Assembly: GCA_963791805.1 (NCBI GenBank)
Contig: CAWBTU010000006.1
Span: 1,674,001 to 1,738,000, forward strand
DNA: 64,000 nt
From: JACMJL01 sp963791805
GTDB taxonomy: Bacteria > Bacillota > Clostridia > Clostridiales > Clostridiaceae
Direction of reading: 5' to 3'
Position 1 is the stretch's first letter. Each line of letters begins with the position of its first letter. A program made the translations under genes and the position numbers. The notes under the pieces were generated by a model. It was given only the letters and a program-made list of their open reading frames with translations. It was not told the DNA's origin and searched no databases. Below, in pieces: positions 17,315-26,611 of the stretch.

Positions 17315-17746
17315 ATGAGAAAATACACATTTATAGCTATTGGTGGTATGTTTGGAGCAATGCTCAGACATGGAATAAGAACTGTACACATTTATCATTA
17401 TAAAGAAGTGATACCAATAAATACTTTGCTAATTAATATTTCTGGTAGTTTTGCCTTAGCACTTATACTAACAATTGCTTTTGAAGTTTTTGAGTTTGAT
17501 TCTGATATTAGACTAGGAATTGCTACTGGATTTTTAGGAGCCTATACGACTTTTTCAACTTTATGCAAAGAAACTGTGAAGCTTATGACCCAAGGAGATT
17601 ATTACTCTGCTATCTCCTATATAGGATTTTCAACAATGTTTGGCCTTGCTGCCGCTTACTTTGGAGTTGTATTAGCCAGAGAAGTAATAGCTAAGCTTAT
17701 AGCTAATCGGCATGATTTTGATGATGCTGACCTTGAAAAAGCATAG
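17315..17746 (+). CDS. crcB: Fluoride channel Fluc/CrcB, first subunit
   Basis: 143 aa, four membrane helices. Family motifs: G-G-M-F-G-A-M-L-R-H, L-L-I-N-I-S-G-S-F-A-L-A and G-F-L-G-A-Y-T-T-F-S-T. Fluc channels export F- passively and protect enzymes such as enolase. Paired crcB genes typically form a heterodimer, and the second copy follows 13 bases later. AAAGGAGAGAG precedes the ATG. The C-terminus has an extra charged tail (D-D-A-D-L-E-K-A). No fluoride riboswitch could be recognised upstream. Confidence 0.93.
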   Translation: MRKYTFIAIGGMFGAMLRHGIRTVHIYHYKEVIPINTLLINISGSFALALILTIAFEVFEFDSDIRLGIATGFLGAYTTFSTLCKETVKLMTQGDYYSAISYIGFSTMFGLAAAYFGVVLAREVIAKLIANRHDFDDADLEKA

Positions 17747-17759
17747 GAGGGTAATTTAA

Positions 17760-18113
17760 ATGACATATGTATTCATTGCAATTGGTGGGGCCTCTGGAAG
17801 CTTGGTTAGATATAGCCTTGGTAAATTCATAAGTGAAAAATCAAGTACATCTTTCCCTATAGGAACTTTTATAATCAATATTACTGGTGCAATTCTACTT
17901 GGCATTTTAACCACAATTGGAGTAAGTCATAATATAATGATGCTCTTAGGAGATGGTTTTTTAGGCGCATATACAACTTTTTCTACCTTTATGTATGAAG
18001 GCTTTAATTTATTTGAAGAAAAAGAAAATCTTAATGCTTTTATATACATTTTATGTTCATTAATACTGGGGGTAGTAGGCTATTATATTGGAAGTAAGAT
18101 AGGAAATATATAA
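17760..18113 (+). CDS. crcB: Fluoride channel Fluc/CrcB, second subunit
   Basis: 117 aa, four membrane helices. Motifs: G-G-A-S-G-S-L-V-R-Y, T-F-I-I-N-I-T-G-A-I-L-L-G and G-F-L-G-A-Y-T-T-F-S-T-F. It is the partner of the upstream crcB, with which it probably forms the antiparallel two-pore channel. AGGAGGGTAATTTAA precedes the ATG. The DUF190 gene follows after 14 bases in the same operon. Confidence 0.93.
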   Translation: MTYVFIAIGGASGSLVRYSLGKFISEKSSTSFPIGTFIINITGAILLGILTTIGVSHNIMMLLGDGFLGAYTTFSTFMYEGFNLFEEKENLNAFIYILCSLILGVVGYYIGSKIGNI

Positions 18114-18127
18114 GGAGGCTGTATACA

Positions 18128-18460
18128 ATGAACACAAGTGGAAATTACAAAATATTAAAAATCTATGTTAGTGAAGATTCTAGATATAAGGGACATAATC
18201 TTTATCATGCATTAGTTTTGAAATTAAAAGAGATCGGTATGGCTGGAGCAACCGTTACTAGAGGCTTAGAAGGCTATGGTAAATCTAAAGCAATCCATGA
18301 TATGAAAATACTTGATTTGAGCTCAAGCCTTCCCATTATAATTGAAGTGATTGATGAAGCTGAAAAAATTGAGAAAGCAATCCCAATAGTAAAAGAAATG
18401 GTAAATGAAGGTTTAGTTATAACTACAGATATTAACGTAATAAAATATAGCACTGAATAA
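18128..18460 (+). CDS. DUF190 (PII-like) protein linked to fluoride channels
   Basis: 110 aa, DUF190 family with a ferredoxin-like PII fold: L-K-I-Y-V-S-E-D-S-R-Y-K-G, G-M-A-G-A-T-V-T-R-G-L-E-G-Y-G and L-P-I-I-I-E-V-I-D. DUF190 genes are repeatedly found beside crcB, suggesting a regulatory or nucleotide-sensing role at the channel; the ligand is not established. It is the last gene of a three-gene operon, with AAGGAGGCTG upstream. Confidence 0.88.
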   Translation: MNTSGNYKILKIYVSEDSRYKGHNLYHALVLKLKEIGMAGATVTRGLEGYGKSKAIHDMKILDLSSSLPIIIEVIDEAEKIEKAIPIVKEMVNEGLVITTDINVIKYSTE

Positions 18461-18620
18461 TTTAATTTCAAATATTTCAGTGCCTAAAATTATATATTCA
18501 TAATATAAAGAGAATTCTCTTGATTTTTTAAACTGTCAATGTTCTTTGACTAATATAACTACTTATTGAGCAATTTAATTTGAAAAATTCAACCTAAATA
18601 TTTTAGTATCATTAATCATG

Positions 18621-19736
18621 CTATTTAAGATTCTCAGGATTTAAGCATAATAGTTCATCTATTACAAATAGACCGTCTTTCCGTATTAATACATCATCAA
18701 AGAATATTTCTCCCCCGCCAAACTCTGGTCTTTGGATGAAGACTAGGTCCCAGTGTACAGATGATTTGTTTCCGTTAGGAGCATCCTCATAGGAGTTTCC
18801 TGGTGTAAAATGAATTGAACCTGCTATTTTCTCATCAAATAATGAATCTTTTATTGGGTTTAATATATATGGATTTACCCCAATAGCAAATTCTCCAAAG
18901 AATCTTGCACCTGCATCAGTATCAAATATTTTATTTACTCTCTCAGTATCGTTAGCAGTAGCCTTTATAATCTTGCCATCTTTTAATTCAAGTTTGATAT
19001 TTTCGAAAGTAAAACCTTCATATACTGCAGGGCAGTTATATGAAATAACTCCGTTAATTGAATCTTTTACTGGTGCAGTATATACTTCACCATCAGGAAT
19101 ATTAACCTTTCCATCACATTTGATAGCAGGAATTCCTTGTATAGAGAAACTAAAATCTGTTCCTGTTCCTGTTACTCTTACTTTATCTGTTCTTTCCATT
19201 AAATCAACTAAGCTGTCCATAGCCTTGGACATTTTACTGTAATCTAGATTACATACATTAAAATAGAAGTCTTCAAAAGCATCTGTACTCATACCTGCTG
19301 ATTGAGCAGTAGAATGGTTTGGATATCTTAATACTACCCATTTAGTAGTTTCTATTCTGATTTTCCCATGAACAGGTCCAAAAATAAGCTTTTTATGCAT
19401 AGATATTTTTTCACCAGGAACATCTGCTAGTTCAGTAATGTTATTTCCAGACTTTACACCTATATACGCATCCATATCACACATTCTTGACGCTTCATAT
19501 TTTGCCATGAACCCAAGCTGTTCTTCAGTAGCGTTCATAAGTATTGCTCTATCAACTTCCTTATCTTTAATTGTAACAAAAGGTATTCCACCAGCTAAAT
19601 AGGTTTGTTTTACAAGTTCAGTTACTAAGGGAACTTCTAATCCTACACTTTCAATTAGTACTTTTTCACCTTTTTTAATGTTACAGGAATAGTTAATCAG
19701 GTTTTTTGCAAGTATTTCAATTCTTGGATCTTTCAT
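18621..19736 (-). CDS. Aminopeptidase, peptidase family M29
   Basis: 371 aa, full length for the M29 (AmpS/aminopeptidase T) family of cobalt- or zinc-dependent cytosolic aminopeptidases. Recognised features: I-K-K-G-E-K-V-L-I-E near the start, T-G-T-G-T-D-F-S-F, N-I-P-D-G-E-V-Y-T-A-P, the conserved Y-E-G, G-E-F-A-I-G-V-N-P and the H-W-D region (S-S-V-H-W-D-L-V) at the C-terminus, which together hold the Glu/His/Asp metal ligands. AAGGAGGAAATT precedes the ATG. Apparently monocistronic. Confidence 0.93.
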   Translation of the reverse strand: MKDPRIEILAKNLINYSCNIKKGEKVLIESVGLEVPLVTELVKQTYLAGGIPFVTIKDKEVDRAILMNATEEQLGFMAKYEASRMCDMDAYIGVKSGNNITELADVPGEKISMHKKLIFGPVHGKIRIETTKWVVLRYPNHSTAQSAGMSTDAFEDFYFNVCNLDYSKMSKAMDSLVDLMERTDKVRVTGTGTDFSFSIQGIPAIKCDGKVNIPDGEVYTAPVKDSINGVISYNCPAVYEGFTFENIKLELKDGKIIKATANDTERVNKIFDTDAGARFFGEFAIGVNPYILNPIKDSLFDEKIAGSIHFTPGNSYEDAPNGNKSSVHWDLVFIQRPEFGGGEIFFDDVLIRKDGLFVIDELLCLNPENLK

Positions 19737-20290
19737 AATTTCCTCCTTAAAGTCACCGTAAAATTCAATGTTTTCTTCAATTCTAAATTATACTATAAAT
19801 ATTAGTTTAAGAGTTATAAATTAATTATAAATTCCACGAAACATCCTTTTTCTTAAGTTATATCATTAACTGCACTTATTTTACTAAGCTAACTTATTAT
19901 CTATGTATTATTATATAGTATTATTCACTAGCAAAACACATGTGCACATATCAATTGTTGTACTAGGATAAAAAGTTGTGCTATCAAGAGTATTATTGGC
20001 CTAAATTCGTATAATCATGAACTTTGACCCAATACTGCTATATTTGATATTTGTGCATTGCTATGTATTAGCATAATATAGTAAATAACACAACGTAGTT
20101 ATCATAACTAGATGACGGTAATAGAAAAACTGTAAATTTACTTATTAATACTCATTTTCAAAGTTATATAGCAATGATGTTCTATATTAGTACATGTATC
20201 AAGTAATTAACTACATGATAAAAGAATTGGATTAGCATTTTCTTATAATAATAAATAGGTACATAATTTATGAAGGATAGGTGATATTAA
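19737..20290. other. 554-base intergenic region
   Basis: AT-rich spacer between divergent transcription units. Apart from the ribosome binding site of the M29 gene at its left edge and the weak site of the small ORF at its right edge, I see no conserved RNA, terminator or ORF of note. Confidence 0.5.
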
Positions 20291-20452
20291 ATGGAAAAAT
20301 TAATGATTAATACAAGTATTACAACTGAAAAATCAGGAACATTTGATAGTGTAATTATAATGAGTAAAATATTAATATCAATGGTAGCAGTATTTGCAAT
20401 AAACGGTTATGTAGTTAGCCATGCAATAGAAACTATCTTAATGATAAAATAA
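20291..20452 (+). CDS. Small hydrophobic protein, unknown
   Basis: 53 aa (M-E-K-L-M-I-N-T-S-I), with a hydrophobic segment over residues 24-43 (S-K-I-L-I-S-M-V-A-V-F-A-I-N-G). AGGATAGGTGATATTAA upstream gives a weak ribosome binding site. A long hairpin with a T-tract follows 18 bases after the stop, supporting a real transcript. No family recognised. Confidence 0.4.
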   Translation: MEKLMINTSITTEKSGTFDSVIIMSKILISMVAVFAINGYVVSHAIETILMIK

Positions 20453-20470
20453 CAATCAATTTTTTTACCT

Positions 20471-20562
20471 GAGAGTGTAAAATAATCTGTGCACCTCTAA
20501 AAATTTTATTATACTTATGGAGTATACACAGATCATTTTGCACTCTCTCTCCCCTCTTTTTA
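20471..20562 (+). terminator. Long-stem terminator
   Basis: A 21-base stem with two mismatches (20471-20491 with 20527-20547) and a 35-base loop, then CTCCCCTCTTTTT. It follows the small ORF and is convergent with the methyltransferase gene. Confidence 0.65.
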
Positions 20563-20564
20563 TG

Positions 20565-21335
20565 TTAATGCCTTGCAATAAAAAAGAATCTAGGAAATCT
20601 AAATATAATCTCTCCATTTCTTTGAATTCCATATTCCTCTACAACTCTATCAAAAACATCCTTCTCAAAAGCTTTCTTTTTTTCATCCTCTAAAACATCT
20701 AAATATGGTCTTAATCCAGTACTTCGATACCAGTCCATAATGTGGCTATGAGATTTTAGCTTGTGTAAATATATAGTTTCCCACATATAAAATTCTGATG
20801 AGATATCCGAAAGTAAGTCAAAGTACTCGCCTTGAGCAAGATTGAAAAAAATTCTAGGATTTGTGAACTCCCACTTCCACTTTTCATTTGTTGAAACCTC
20901 TCCTATAATTTTGTGGATTGGTTCTTGATAATTCATAGGTGTTTGTACTGCAATTTTACCTCCAATTTTAAGCAATCCCATCATATTCTTTAGAAGTTCA
21001 TTGTGATTTGGTATCCATTGAATACAAGCATTTGAAAAAACAATATCAAAATCATTATCAAGCTTTGATAAATCTTTGCTTACATCACATATCTTAAAAT
21101 CAATATTAGGATGATCATGTTTTGCAGTTTCAATCATGTTAGCGGAGCTATCAATGCCAAGAATATAAGCACTAGGAAATTTTTGTGCTAAAACCTGTGT
21201 GCTATTTCCTGGTCCGCATCCTATATCAATAATTTTCTTCGGATTATCCATATTTATTCTGTTTACTAAGTCAATTGCTGGCTGAGTCCTTTCGTTTTCA
21301 AACATTAAATACTTACCTGAATCCCAATCTGCCAT
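20565..21335 (-). CDS. Trans-aconitate 2-methyltransferase-like SAM-dependent methyltransferase
   Basis: 256 aa from the ATG at 21335, preceded by AGGAGGGAAAACT; the longer frame to 21359 is less likely. The start M-A-D-W-D-S-G-K-Y-L-M-F-E-N-E-R-T-Q-P is diagnostic for the Tam family. SAM motif I is I-D-I-G-C-G-P-G-N-S-T; F-S-N-A-C-I-Q-W-I-P-N-H is motif II/III. Tam methylates trans-aconitate, a toxic by-product of aconitase. Relatives with other substrates exist, so the exact acceptor is inferred. Confidence 0.85.
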   Translation of the reverse strand: MADWDSGKYLMFENERTQPAIDLVNRINMDNPKKIIDIGCGPGNSTQVLAQKFPSAYILGIDSSANMIETAKHDHPNIDFKICDVSKDLSKLDNDFDIVFSNACIQWIPNHNELLKNMMGLLKIGGKIAVQTPMNYQEPIHKIIGEVSTNEKWKWEFTNPRIFFNLAQGEYFDLLSDISSEFYMWETIYLHKLKSHSHIMDWYRSTGLRPYLDVLEDEKKKAFEKDVFDRVVEEYGIQRNGEIIFRFPRFFFIARH

Positions 21336-21414
21336 AGTTTTCCCTCCTACAATCACCATTATTTAAATAATATAAATCGATTTTACTAAATTTCTGTTTT
21401 ACTTCTTTCATTTC

Positions 21415-22392
21415 TTAAAACCCAAAGGTATTTTTAATCTTAGTTGCTGTATCCATATTTTCATTTGACATAATGGCAAGATTTATTCTGTTTTTTCCCT
21501 CCGCTGTAAGTTTATTATAACGAGACGTAATTTCACTTACATCGGAAGCATAATTATAATCAAGATTTTCACTAACAGAATCTATAGTGTTTATCATTCT
21601 TTTTAAAACTTCTTTTTCTTTAGCTGATTTAAGCTCTCCGTTTGCATTACTTAAATTACTGTTGATTTTAGAAAGAGACCTTTTGGTTTCTTCTGAAGCT
21701 ATAAAAGCTTTTCTATAAGCTATATTATCAGGTATCTCTTCTAGTTTAGAAGTAGGATTTTCTGTTGTAACTGCTAATGAATCGTCTGTACCTACTAGTT
21801 TTGGGAATATTGTAGCAACAGAGTCATTCTTATTAAGGGAAAGCTTCACATTATTTTTACTAATGGTAGCATCCTTCATCGAAGAAGGAAACATAGGTAG
21901 ATAAACCTTAACAGAAGAATTATTAACTTGAAAATCTCTACTTTCATGATTTCTTAGTATGCTTTGTGCAATACTTTTAGGAATTGGCATACTTCCAAGC
22001 TTATAATAATTAGCTTTATATTGAATTTTATTTTCTTTGGACAGATAAGTGCACTTTCCACTTGTGCTTATAAGCAATGGTATTCCCTTATATTTTACAT
22101 GTATTTCCAAAGAGAGCATTTCTTCTTTACAGGCAGCTTTTATTCCCTTTACAGTGACACTTCCTTTATTTCGCCCTTTTCCAATGTAACCACCTAAAAT
22201 AGAATTTATATCTTTTTCTTGAAGTTCTACGCTTTCACCTTGCTTTTCAGCAAATCGTATTTTGTCTACCGCATCTGGTGTATTAATAAACGCAAAATTT
22301 GTAGTGCCCTTTCTAAGACAAAGTCCAATTATTACTGATATGACAAACATAATAAGTGCTAATAAAATAAGAAGCTTTTTTTTTAAATGCAT
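21415..22392 (-). CDS. Membrane-anchored extracytoplasmic protein, possibly YpmS/DUF2140-like
   Basis: 325 aa. Residues 6-26 form one N-terminal membrane anchor; the rest is predicted outside. L-Q-E-K-D-I-N-S-I-L-G-G-Y and I-P-L-L-I-S-T-S-G-K, then M-P-I-P-K-S-I-A-Q-S-I-L, resemble the tubular lipid-binding-like fold of YpmS/DUF2140. The C-terminal 120 residues are helical and coiled-coil-like. The family call is tentative. Confidence 0.55.
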   Translation of the reverse strand: MHLKKKLLILLALIMFVISVIIGLCLRKGTTNFAFINTPDAVDKIRFAEKQGESVELQEKDINSILGGYIGKGRNKGSVTVKGIKAACKEEMLSLEIHVKYKGIPLLISTSGKCTYLSKENKIQYKANYYKLGSMPIPKSIAQSILRNHESRDFQVNNSSVKVYLPMFPSSMKDATISKNNVKLSLNKNDSVATIFPKLVGTDDSLAVTTENPTSKLEEIPDNIAYRKAFIASEETKRSLSKINSNLSNANGELKSAKEKEVLKRMINTIDSVSENLDYNYASDVSEITSRYNKLTAEGKNRINLAIMSNENMDTATKIKNTFGF

Positions 22393-22648
22393 CCGATAAT
22401 TCCTACCTTTTAAATTTATTGTATCATTCTATTTTTATCCTCTAATAATAATACCATTAATTTACATTGAGCTAAATATGTTTTTACTTTATTAAACTAA
22501 GTAGTACCTACATAGCCCCAATGTTATATTAAAATTAATAAGAATCACTGGAATATTTTTTATTGTAAAATACTCTAGTGACTCCTTGCTTTAAATTTTT
22601 AAACAATAGTTACTGTGTTATTATCAAGCTTATTTTTAATGGAAGGTT

Positions 22649-23464
22649 TTAATGTGAGCCTGTTAAATCCTCAGAGCCTTTAGGCTTTATAGATAGCAAA
22701 TCACCTAAAGATTTATAATCAACTTCCATTTCAAAGTGATCACCTGCAGCATGCATAGTTTCAATACTTACACCCAAGGAATCCTTTGTAAGGTAAAACT
22801 TTGCTGTGTTTTGCTTCAGCATTAACATCAAGCTACTGCTGTCAAAGCCATCTAATATTGATTTTAAATTTCCGCCATCTTCCAAGTTCAAATCTGAGCT
22901 GTAAGGTTTATATTTGCCTGCTAGAATTTTGCTAGAAAACTTTTCACTAGCTGACTGAGCAATTTCAGAAAGCATAATTGAATTTGTTTTTACTAAATCA
23001 ATATTAGTAGTTTGAATTACATTATTTGGATGCATACCATTAGTTACATATGTTGTTCCTAAATAAACAATACTTAAAAAGTCAGATCCTTTATACTTTA
23101 TTTCATAATTTAAATTGAAGGTCAAATTAGCTATGTTTTCTTTGTAATCATTTAGGCCTGATAAAGCTTCTGTTTTAATTATTTCATTGATTTTCTTCTG
23201 CTTATCACTGTCTCCTAAATTACTTATTTGAGGATAATTAATTTGTATATTCTTGTCCTTATAGATTGCTTTTTCAATTGTATATTTTGCATTGCTTGTG
23301 GTAACTGTATCGCTTGTACTATTAGTATCACTTGCTTTGTTTGTATTACTTGTTGCTGTGGTTGAATTGCTTGAATTGCTTGAATTACTTGAACTATTTG
23401 AATTACCGCAACCATACATCAATACAGTCATCATTAAAAGTACAATTAAAAATATCTTTTTCAT
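22649..23464 (-). CDS. Lipoprotein with DUF4163/DUF3298 domains (RsiV-like ectodomain)
   Basis: 271 aa. The lipobox M-Y-G-C gives lipidation at Cys19. A low-complexity Ser/Asn/Thr linker (about 21-60, with repeated N-S-S units) follows. The C-terminal domains (about 70-260) have I-Q-I-N-Y-P-Q-I, S-I-V-Y-L-G-T-T-Y-V-T-N-G-M-H-P-N and M-H-A-A-G-D-H. This domain pair occurs in RsiV-type anti-sigma factors, where it binds lysozyme, and in peptidoglycan-associated lipoproteins. No sigma factor gene is adjacent. Confidence 0.75.
   Translation of the reverse strand: MKKIFLIVLLMMTVLMYGCGNSNSSSNSSNSSNSTTATSNTNKASDTNSTSDTVTTSNAKYTIEKAIYKDKNIQINYPQISNLGDSDKQKKINEIIKTEALSGLNDYKENIANLTFNLNYEIKYKGSDFLSIVYLGTTYVTNGMHPNNVIQTTNIDLVKTNSIMLSEIAQSASEKFSSKILAGKYKPYSSDLNLEDGGNLKSILDGFDSSSLMLMLKQNTAKFYLTKDSLGVSIETMHAAGDHFEMEVDYKSLGDLLSIKPKGSEDLTGSH
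23365..23405. repeat. Short tandem repeat within the lipoprotein linker
   Basis: A degenerate 9-base tandem repeat (units like GAATTGCTT) encodes the N-S-S linker of the DUF4163 lipoprotein. Such tracts can change length by slippage without altering the frame, because the unit is a multiple of three. Confidence 0.5.
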
Positions 23465-23690
23465 TTAAATCGTTTCCCCTTTTTTGAGTAATAAATTAAT
23501 TTTTTCATTAGTATATTGCTTTATAGATGCCTAATTTCATATGAAACTTTCTCTATTTGCTATTTTACCATATCATATATACTATGCTCATTACAATAAA
23601 TCTTTATAATACTAAATTTTACATTAATCTTCATTCATATAGAATAATCTTCCTGTTCTTTTACATTGATAATACAATTTAAAGGAATGT

Positions 23691-23719
23691 TTGACATATT
23701 TATTACTAAATAGTATTAT
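23691..23719 (+). promoter_or_regulatory. Sigma-A promoter of the LURP-one gene
   Basis: Perfect TTGACA (23691-23696), a 17-base spacer and TATTAT (23714-23719), about 55 bases upstream of the ATG at 23775. The surrounding 310-base stretch (23465-23774) holds nothing else I can recognise. Confidence 0.7.
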
Positions 23720-23774
23720 ATCTATTTATGCTATATAATCAAGTAGTAATATTGATTTTAAAGGGGGAACTATC

Positions 23775-24359
23775 ATGAGTAATGAAGGTTTTAGCGAAAA
23801 TTCTTATTTAATTAAGAAAAAGGTATTTAAATTCCTAGGAGAATCCTTTCGTATCTACAATCAACAGGGAGACCTAAATTTTTTTGTTGAACAAAAAGCT
23901 TTTAAGTTAAAGGAAGACATTAGAGTATTCACTGGGGAAGATATGAAAGAAGAGGTTCTTTTAATTAAGGCTAGAAGTGCAATGGATTTTTCAGCAATCT
24001 ATGATGTATATGATTCTAAAACAAATCAAAATCTTGGAAGCTTAAAAAGAAAAGGACTAAAGTCAATGCTCAAAGATTCATGGACAATATTTGATGCTGA
24101 TGATAATGAAATTGTCAATATTCAAGAGGATAGTATGGCCTTATCACTTTTAAGAAGATTTTTACTAGGTGGTTTGTTACCTCAAACTTTTATTGGGAGA
24201 AAAGGTGAAGAACAGGTATTTGTCTTCAAACAAAAATTTAATCTGTTCGTTCCCAATATGAATCTTGATTTCTCAATCGATAAAAATAATGCTTTAGATC
24301 GAAGAGTTGGTATAGCGGCTGCAGTTCTATTATGTGCAATTGAAGGAAAACAAAATTAA
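23775..24359 (+). CDS. LURP-one-related / YxjI family protein
   Basis: 194 aa. Tubby-like LURP-one fold: Y-L-I-K-K-K-V-F near the start, then F-K-L-K-E-D-I-R-V-F, Y-D-V-Y-D-S-K-T and L-K-R-K-G-L-K-S-M-L-K-D-S-W-T-I-F. The C-terminus has a short hydrophobic segment (V-G-I-A-A-A-V-L-L-C-A-I) like the scramblase-related members. Function is unknown in bacteria. AAAGGGGGAACTATC precedes the ATG, a strong promoter lies upstream and a two-armed terminator follows. Confidence 0.8.
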   Translation: MSNEGFSENSYLIKKKVFKFLGESFRIYNQQGDLNFFVEQKAFKLKEDIRVFTGEDMKEEVLLIKARSAMDFSAIYDVYDSKTNQNLGSLKRKGLKSMLKDSWTIFDADDNEIVNIQEDSMALSLLRRFLLGGLLPQTFIGRKGEEQVFVFKQKFNLFVPNMNLDFSIDKNNALDRRVGIAAAVLLCAIEGKQN

Positions 24360-24368
24360 GAAATCTTT

Positions 24369-24427
24369 TAAAAAGTAGGTGCTGTAAGTAGGTTTGTTAA
24401 CAACCTACTTACTCTCCTACTTTTTTA
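24369..24427 (+). terminator. Two-part terminator hairpin
   Basis: Outer stem AAAAAGTAGG/CCTACTTTTTT encloses an inner stem GTAAGTAGGTT/AACCTACTTAC. The T-run follows directly. Confidence 0.85.
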
Positions 24428-24474
24428 TCGCTATTCAGGTCCAAGCTCTACTAGTACTACAAGTACCTGCCGTC

Positions 24475-24945
24475 TTATTTTTTCTTTCTCGTATTCATAG
24501 TAATAGAAACATTATTTATTTCGCAAAAATGATTTAATGATTTTCTTATCTTACTTATTCTATTAAAATTCTTGTATGAAAAACTCATAGCTTCGTTAGA
24601 ATTGGACACCATTTCTACACTTATAGTTCCTGCATTTTTAGGGTTTGGATACTCTCGTATTTCTTTCATGTTCTTCCATTCTATACTTTTAACTCCCTTT
24701 GCTGTTCCTATTCGTATACCTGCCTCATCTATAGTTAGAGATTTTAAATCTTTCTCCTCCTCTGTTGCAGGTTTTAAAGTATGTATAAATAGGATTACTA
24801 AAATACCACCAAATATCATAAAGTTAAGCTTATCTGCTTGAATACATACTACTACTTCAGACAAACCGCCTACTACTAATATCATACCTATTATTTTTCT
24901 TATTTTATAATTGTACTTAAATTCCACGCTGTTTTTATCATTCAT
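24475..24945 (-). CDS. Small membrane protein with a PH-like C-terminal domain, unknown
   Basis: 156 aa. Two hydrophobic segments (about 16-33 and 39-56) are followed by a soluble domain with I-D-E-A-G-I-R-I-G and I-E-W-K-N-M-K-E-I-R-E-Y, a pattern like bacterial PH/YcxB-type domains (DUF5673-like). AGGAGAATTGTTTTA precedes the ATG. Not recognised beyond this. Confidence 0.55.
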   Translation of the reverse strand: MNDKNSVEFKYNYKIRKIIGMILVVGGLSEVVVCIQADKLNFMIFGGILVILFIHTLKPATEEEKDLKSLTIDEAGIRIGTAKGVKSIEWKNMKEIREYPNPKNAGTISVEMVSNSNEAMSFSYKNFNRISKIRKSLNHFCEINNVSITMNTRKKK

Positions 24946-25213
24946 TAAAACAATTCTCCTTTTTGTTCTTATCTTAAGTTTTTTATCCCTTTAATATTTT
25001 AACATCTAAAAAAGCTTATGTATACCTTAAGGAGATTTTTTACCAATGCCAACCACCAAATTGTGTATACTTGTAATCTGTGAAAGCATCTCTATGATGC
25101 GCACAGAAAATAAATGCATTATCCAGGTTCTATTAGAAATTTAGTTTCTTGATTTTAATTATTTGACGATTAATCATAATATCTATCCCTTCAAAATATT
25201 AGTTTTACGTAAA

Positions 25214-26611
25214 TTAGTGCAAACCAACGTTGTAAAGATATGATGCAAGACAAGCAACAAAACCAGCATTATAGTCAATAGCTGGCTCTCCTTTTCCTTG
25301 TCCATCTATATATACGTCATCGATTTCTGGTCCACCAATCAAAGCTCCAGTGAGAACATACTTGTTTGGCTTTAACAAATTTGAATTGCCATTTCCATCC
25401 TCCCAGTTCGCATATCCATTTGAAGGATTATGATGAATTATTTGAGGCCAATTTCCACCGCACCCAAGAAACCCAACCATATAAGAAATATTGCAAGGGT
25501 TGTTTCCAAAAATATACTCTAATTGCGATTTAGATATGCTGTTATAAGATGTGTCTCCTGTAATCTTGCTATATGTATAGGTAACAAAAGCTTCATTTGC
25601 GTTAAAGGATAAAAGTGGTCCTTCTTTAGAATCATAATATCTTAATCCACCAGGAGTTATCTTTACATCCTTTTTGTAGTAATCCAAATTTTCTTTGACT
25701 TTAGAAAGATAACTATTGTTTTTTGTAATCTGATACAACTTGAGGTAAACAAGAACAGACACATTATCCCATTCTAAAGCGCCTTCAATATCTTTTTTAT
25801 TTTTACTTATATATTTTATGCATTCATTCTTATAGCTCTTATTATTTGTTGCTATATATAGCCATAAAGCGCCCCAAGCAAGGTGATCATAGTAACCGCT
25901 AGAAGGATAAAAGGTTCCATCTTCATTGCTTCTCCCTACACCAAGCTTGCTTTTTCCAAGCTTATAGATTTCTTTTGCTGCAGTAAGACATTTTTTAGAA
26001 TATGCCTTATCAAGGTTCTTTTCATTCACTGACATCTCAGCAAGAGCAGCTGCAGTTTCACCACAAATATCTGAGGCTGCATGCTTCGAATCAGCATAGA
26101 AAACATATTTTTTATCAGGCTGCCTGGAATATGTATCATCTTCAGGTACTCTCCACAATTCATGATCATAATCCTTTCCTACTAAATAATAAAAAATCTG
26201 CTTTCTAGGATGACATTTAAGTAAATAGTCAGTAAATATTTTAAGTGTGTCCAAACACTTTTGTGTATTTTTTGTAGCATCAAATGTACTTTTGTACTCA
26301 TTCATTGCAAAGCCCATAACTGATGGGCAATAGGCTTGTGTCAATCCCATCTTCAAATAATCACCTGCATCGTGAAAACCTCCTGTAAGATTATCACCTT
26401 TAACACTTACATCTTGGCAATGACAATTTTTACGCCAAGGAAATACAGTATCTTCCTCAACATTTGGCCCACAGCGGTTGCCATCAAAGAACAATATAGA
26501 GTCTTTCAAGGCCTCATTGTAATCTATTTTGTCTACACCTTGTGCATAAGTAACAGAACTGAAATTTAATGTAATTATTAAAGTAATTAGGATCATACTT
26601 GATTTTTTCAT
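25214..26611 (-). CDS. Secreted glycoside hydrolase family 9 endoglucanase, catalytic domain only
   Basis: 465 aa. The signal peptide ends around A-Y-A-Q (residue 24). GH9 features: Y-N-E-A-L-K-D-S-I-L-F-F at the start, catalytic Asp pair in D-A-G-D (Asp81/84), the N-P-S-N-G-Y-A-N-W histidine region and the catalytic acid Glu442 in G-E-P-A-I-D-Y-N-A-G-F. It cleaves beta-1,4-glucan. There is no CBM3, Ig-like domain or dockerin, unlike most clostridial GH9 enzymes, so it is a small free enzyme. Apparently monocistronic; about 270 bases after the stop hold no recognised element. Confidence 0.93.
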   Translation of the reverse strand: MKKSSMILITLIITLNFSSVTYAQGVDKIDYNEALKDSILFFDGNRCGPNVEEDTVFPWRKNCHCQDVSVKGDNLTGGFHDAGDYLKMGLTQAYCPSVMGFAMNEYKSTFDATKNTQKCLDTLKIFTDYLLKCHPRKQIFYYLVGKDYDHELWRVPEDDTYSRQPDKKYVFYADSKHAASDICGETAAALAEMSVNEKNLDKAYSKKCLTAAKEIYKLGKSKLGVGRSNEDGTFYPSSGYYDHLAWGALWLYIATNNKSYKNECIKYISKNKKDIEGALEWDNVSVLVYLKLYQITKNNSYLSKVKENLDYYKKDVKITPGGLRYYDSKEGPLLSFNANEAFVTYTYSKITGDTSYNSISKSQLEYIFGNNPCNISYMVGFLGCGGNWPQIIHHNPSNGYANWEDGNGNSNLLKPNKYVLTGALIGGPEIDDVYIDGQGKGEPAIDYNAGFVACLASYLYNVGLH

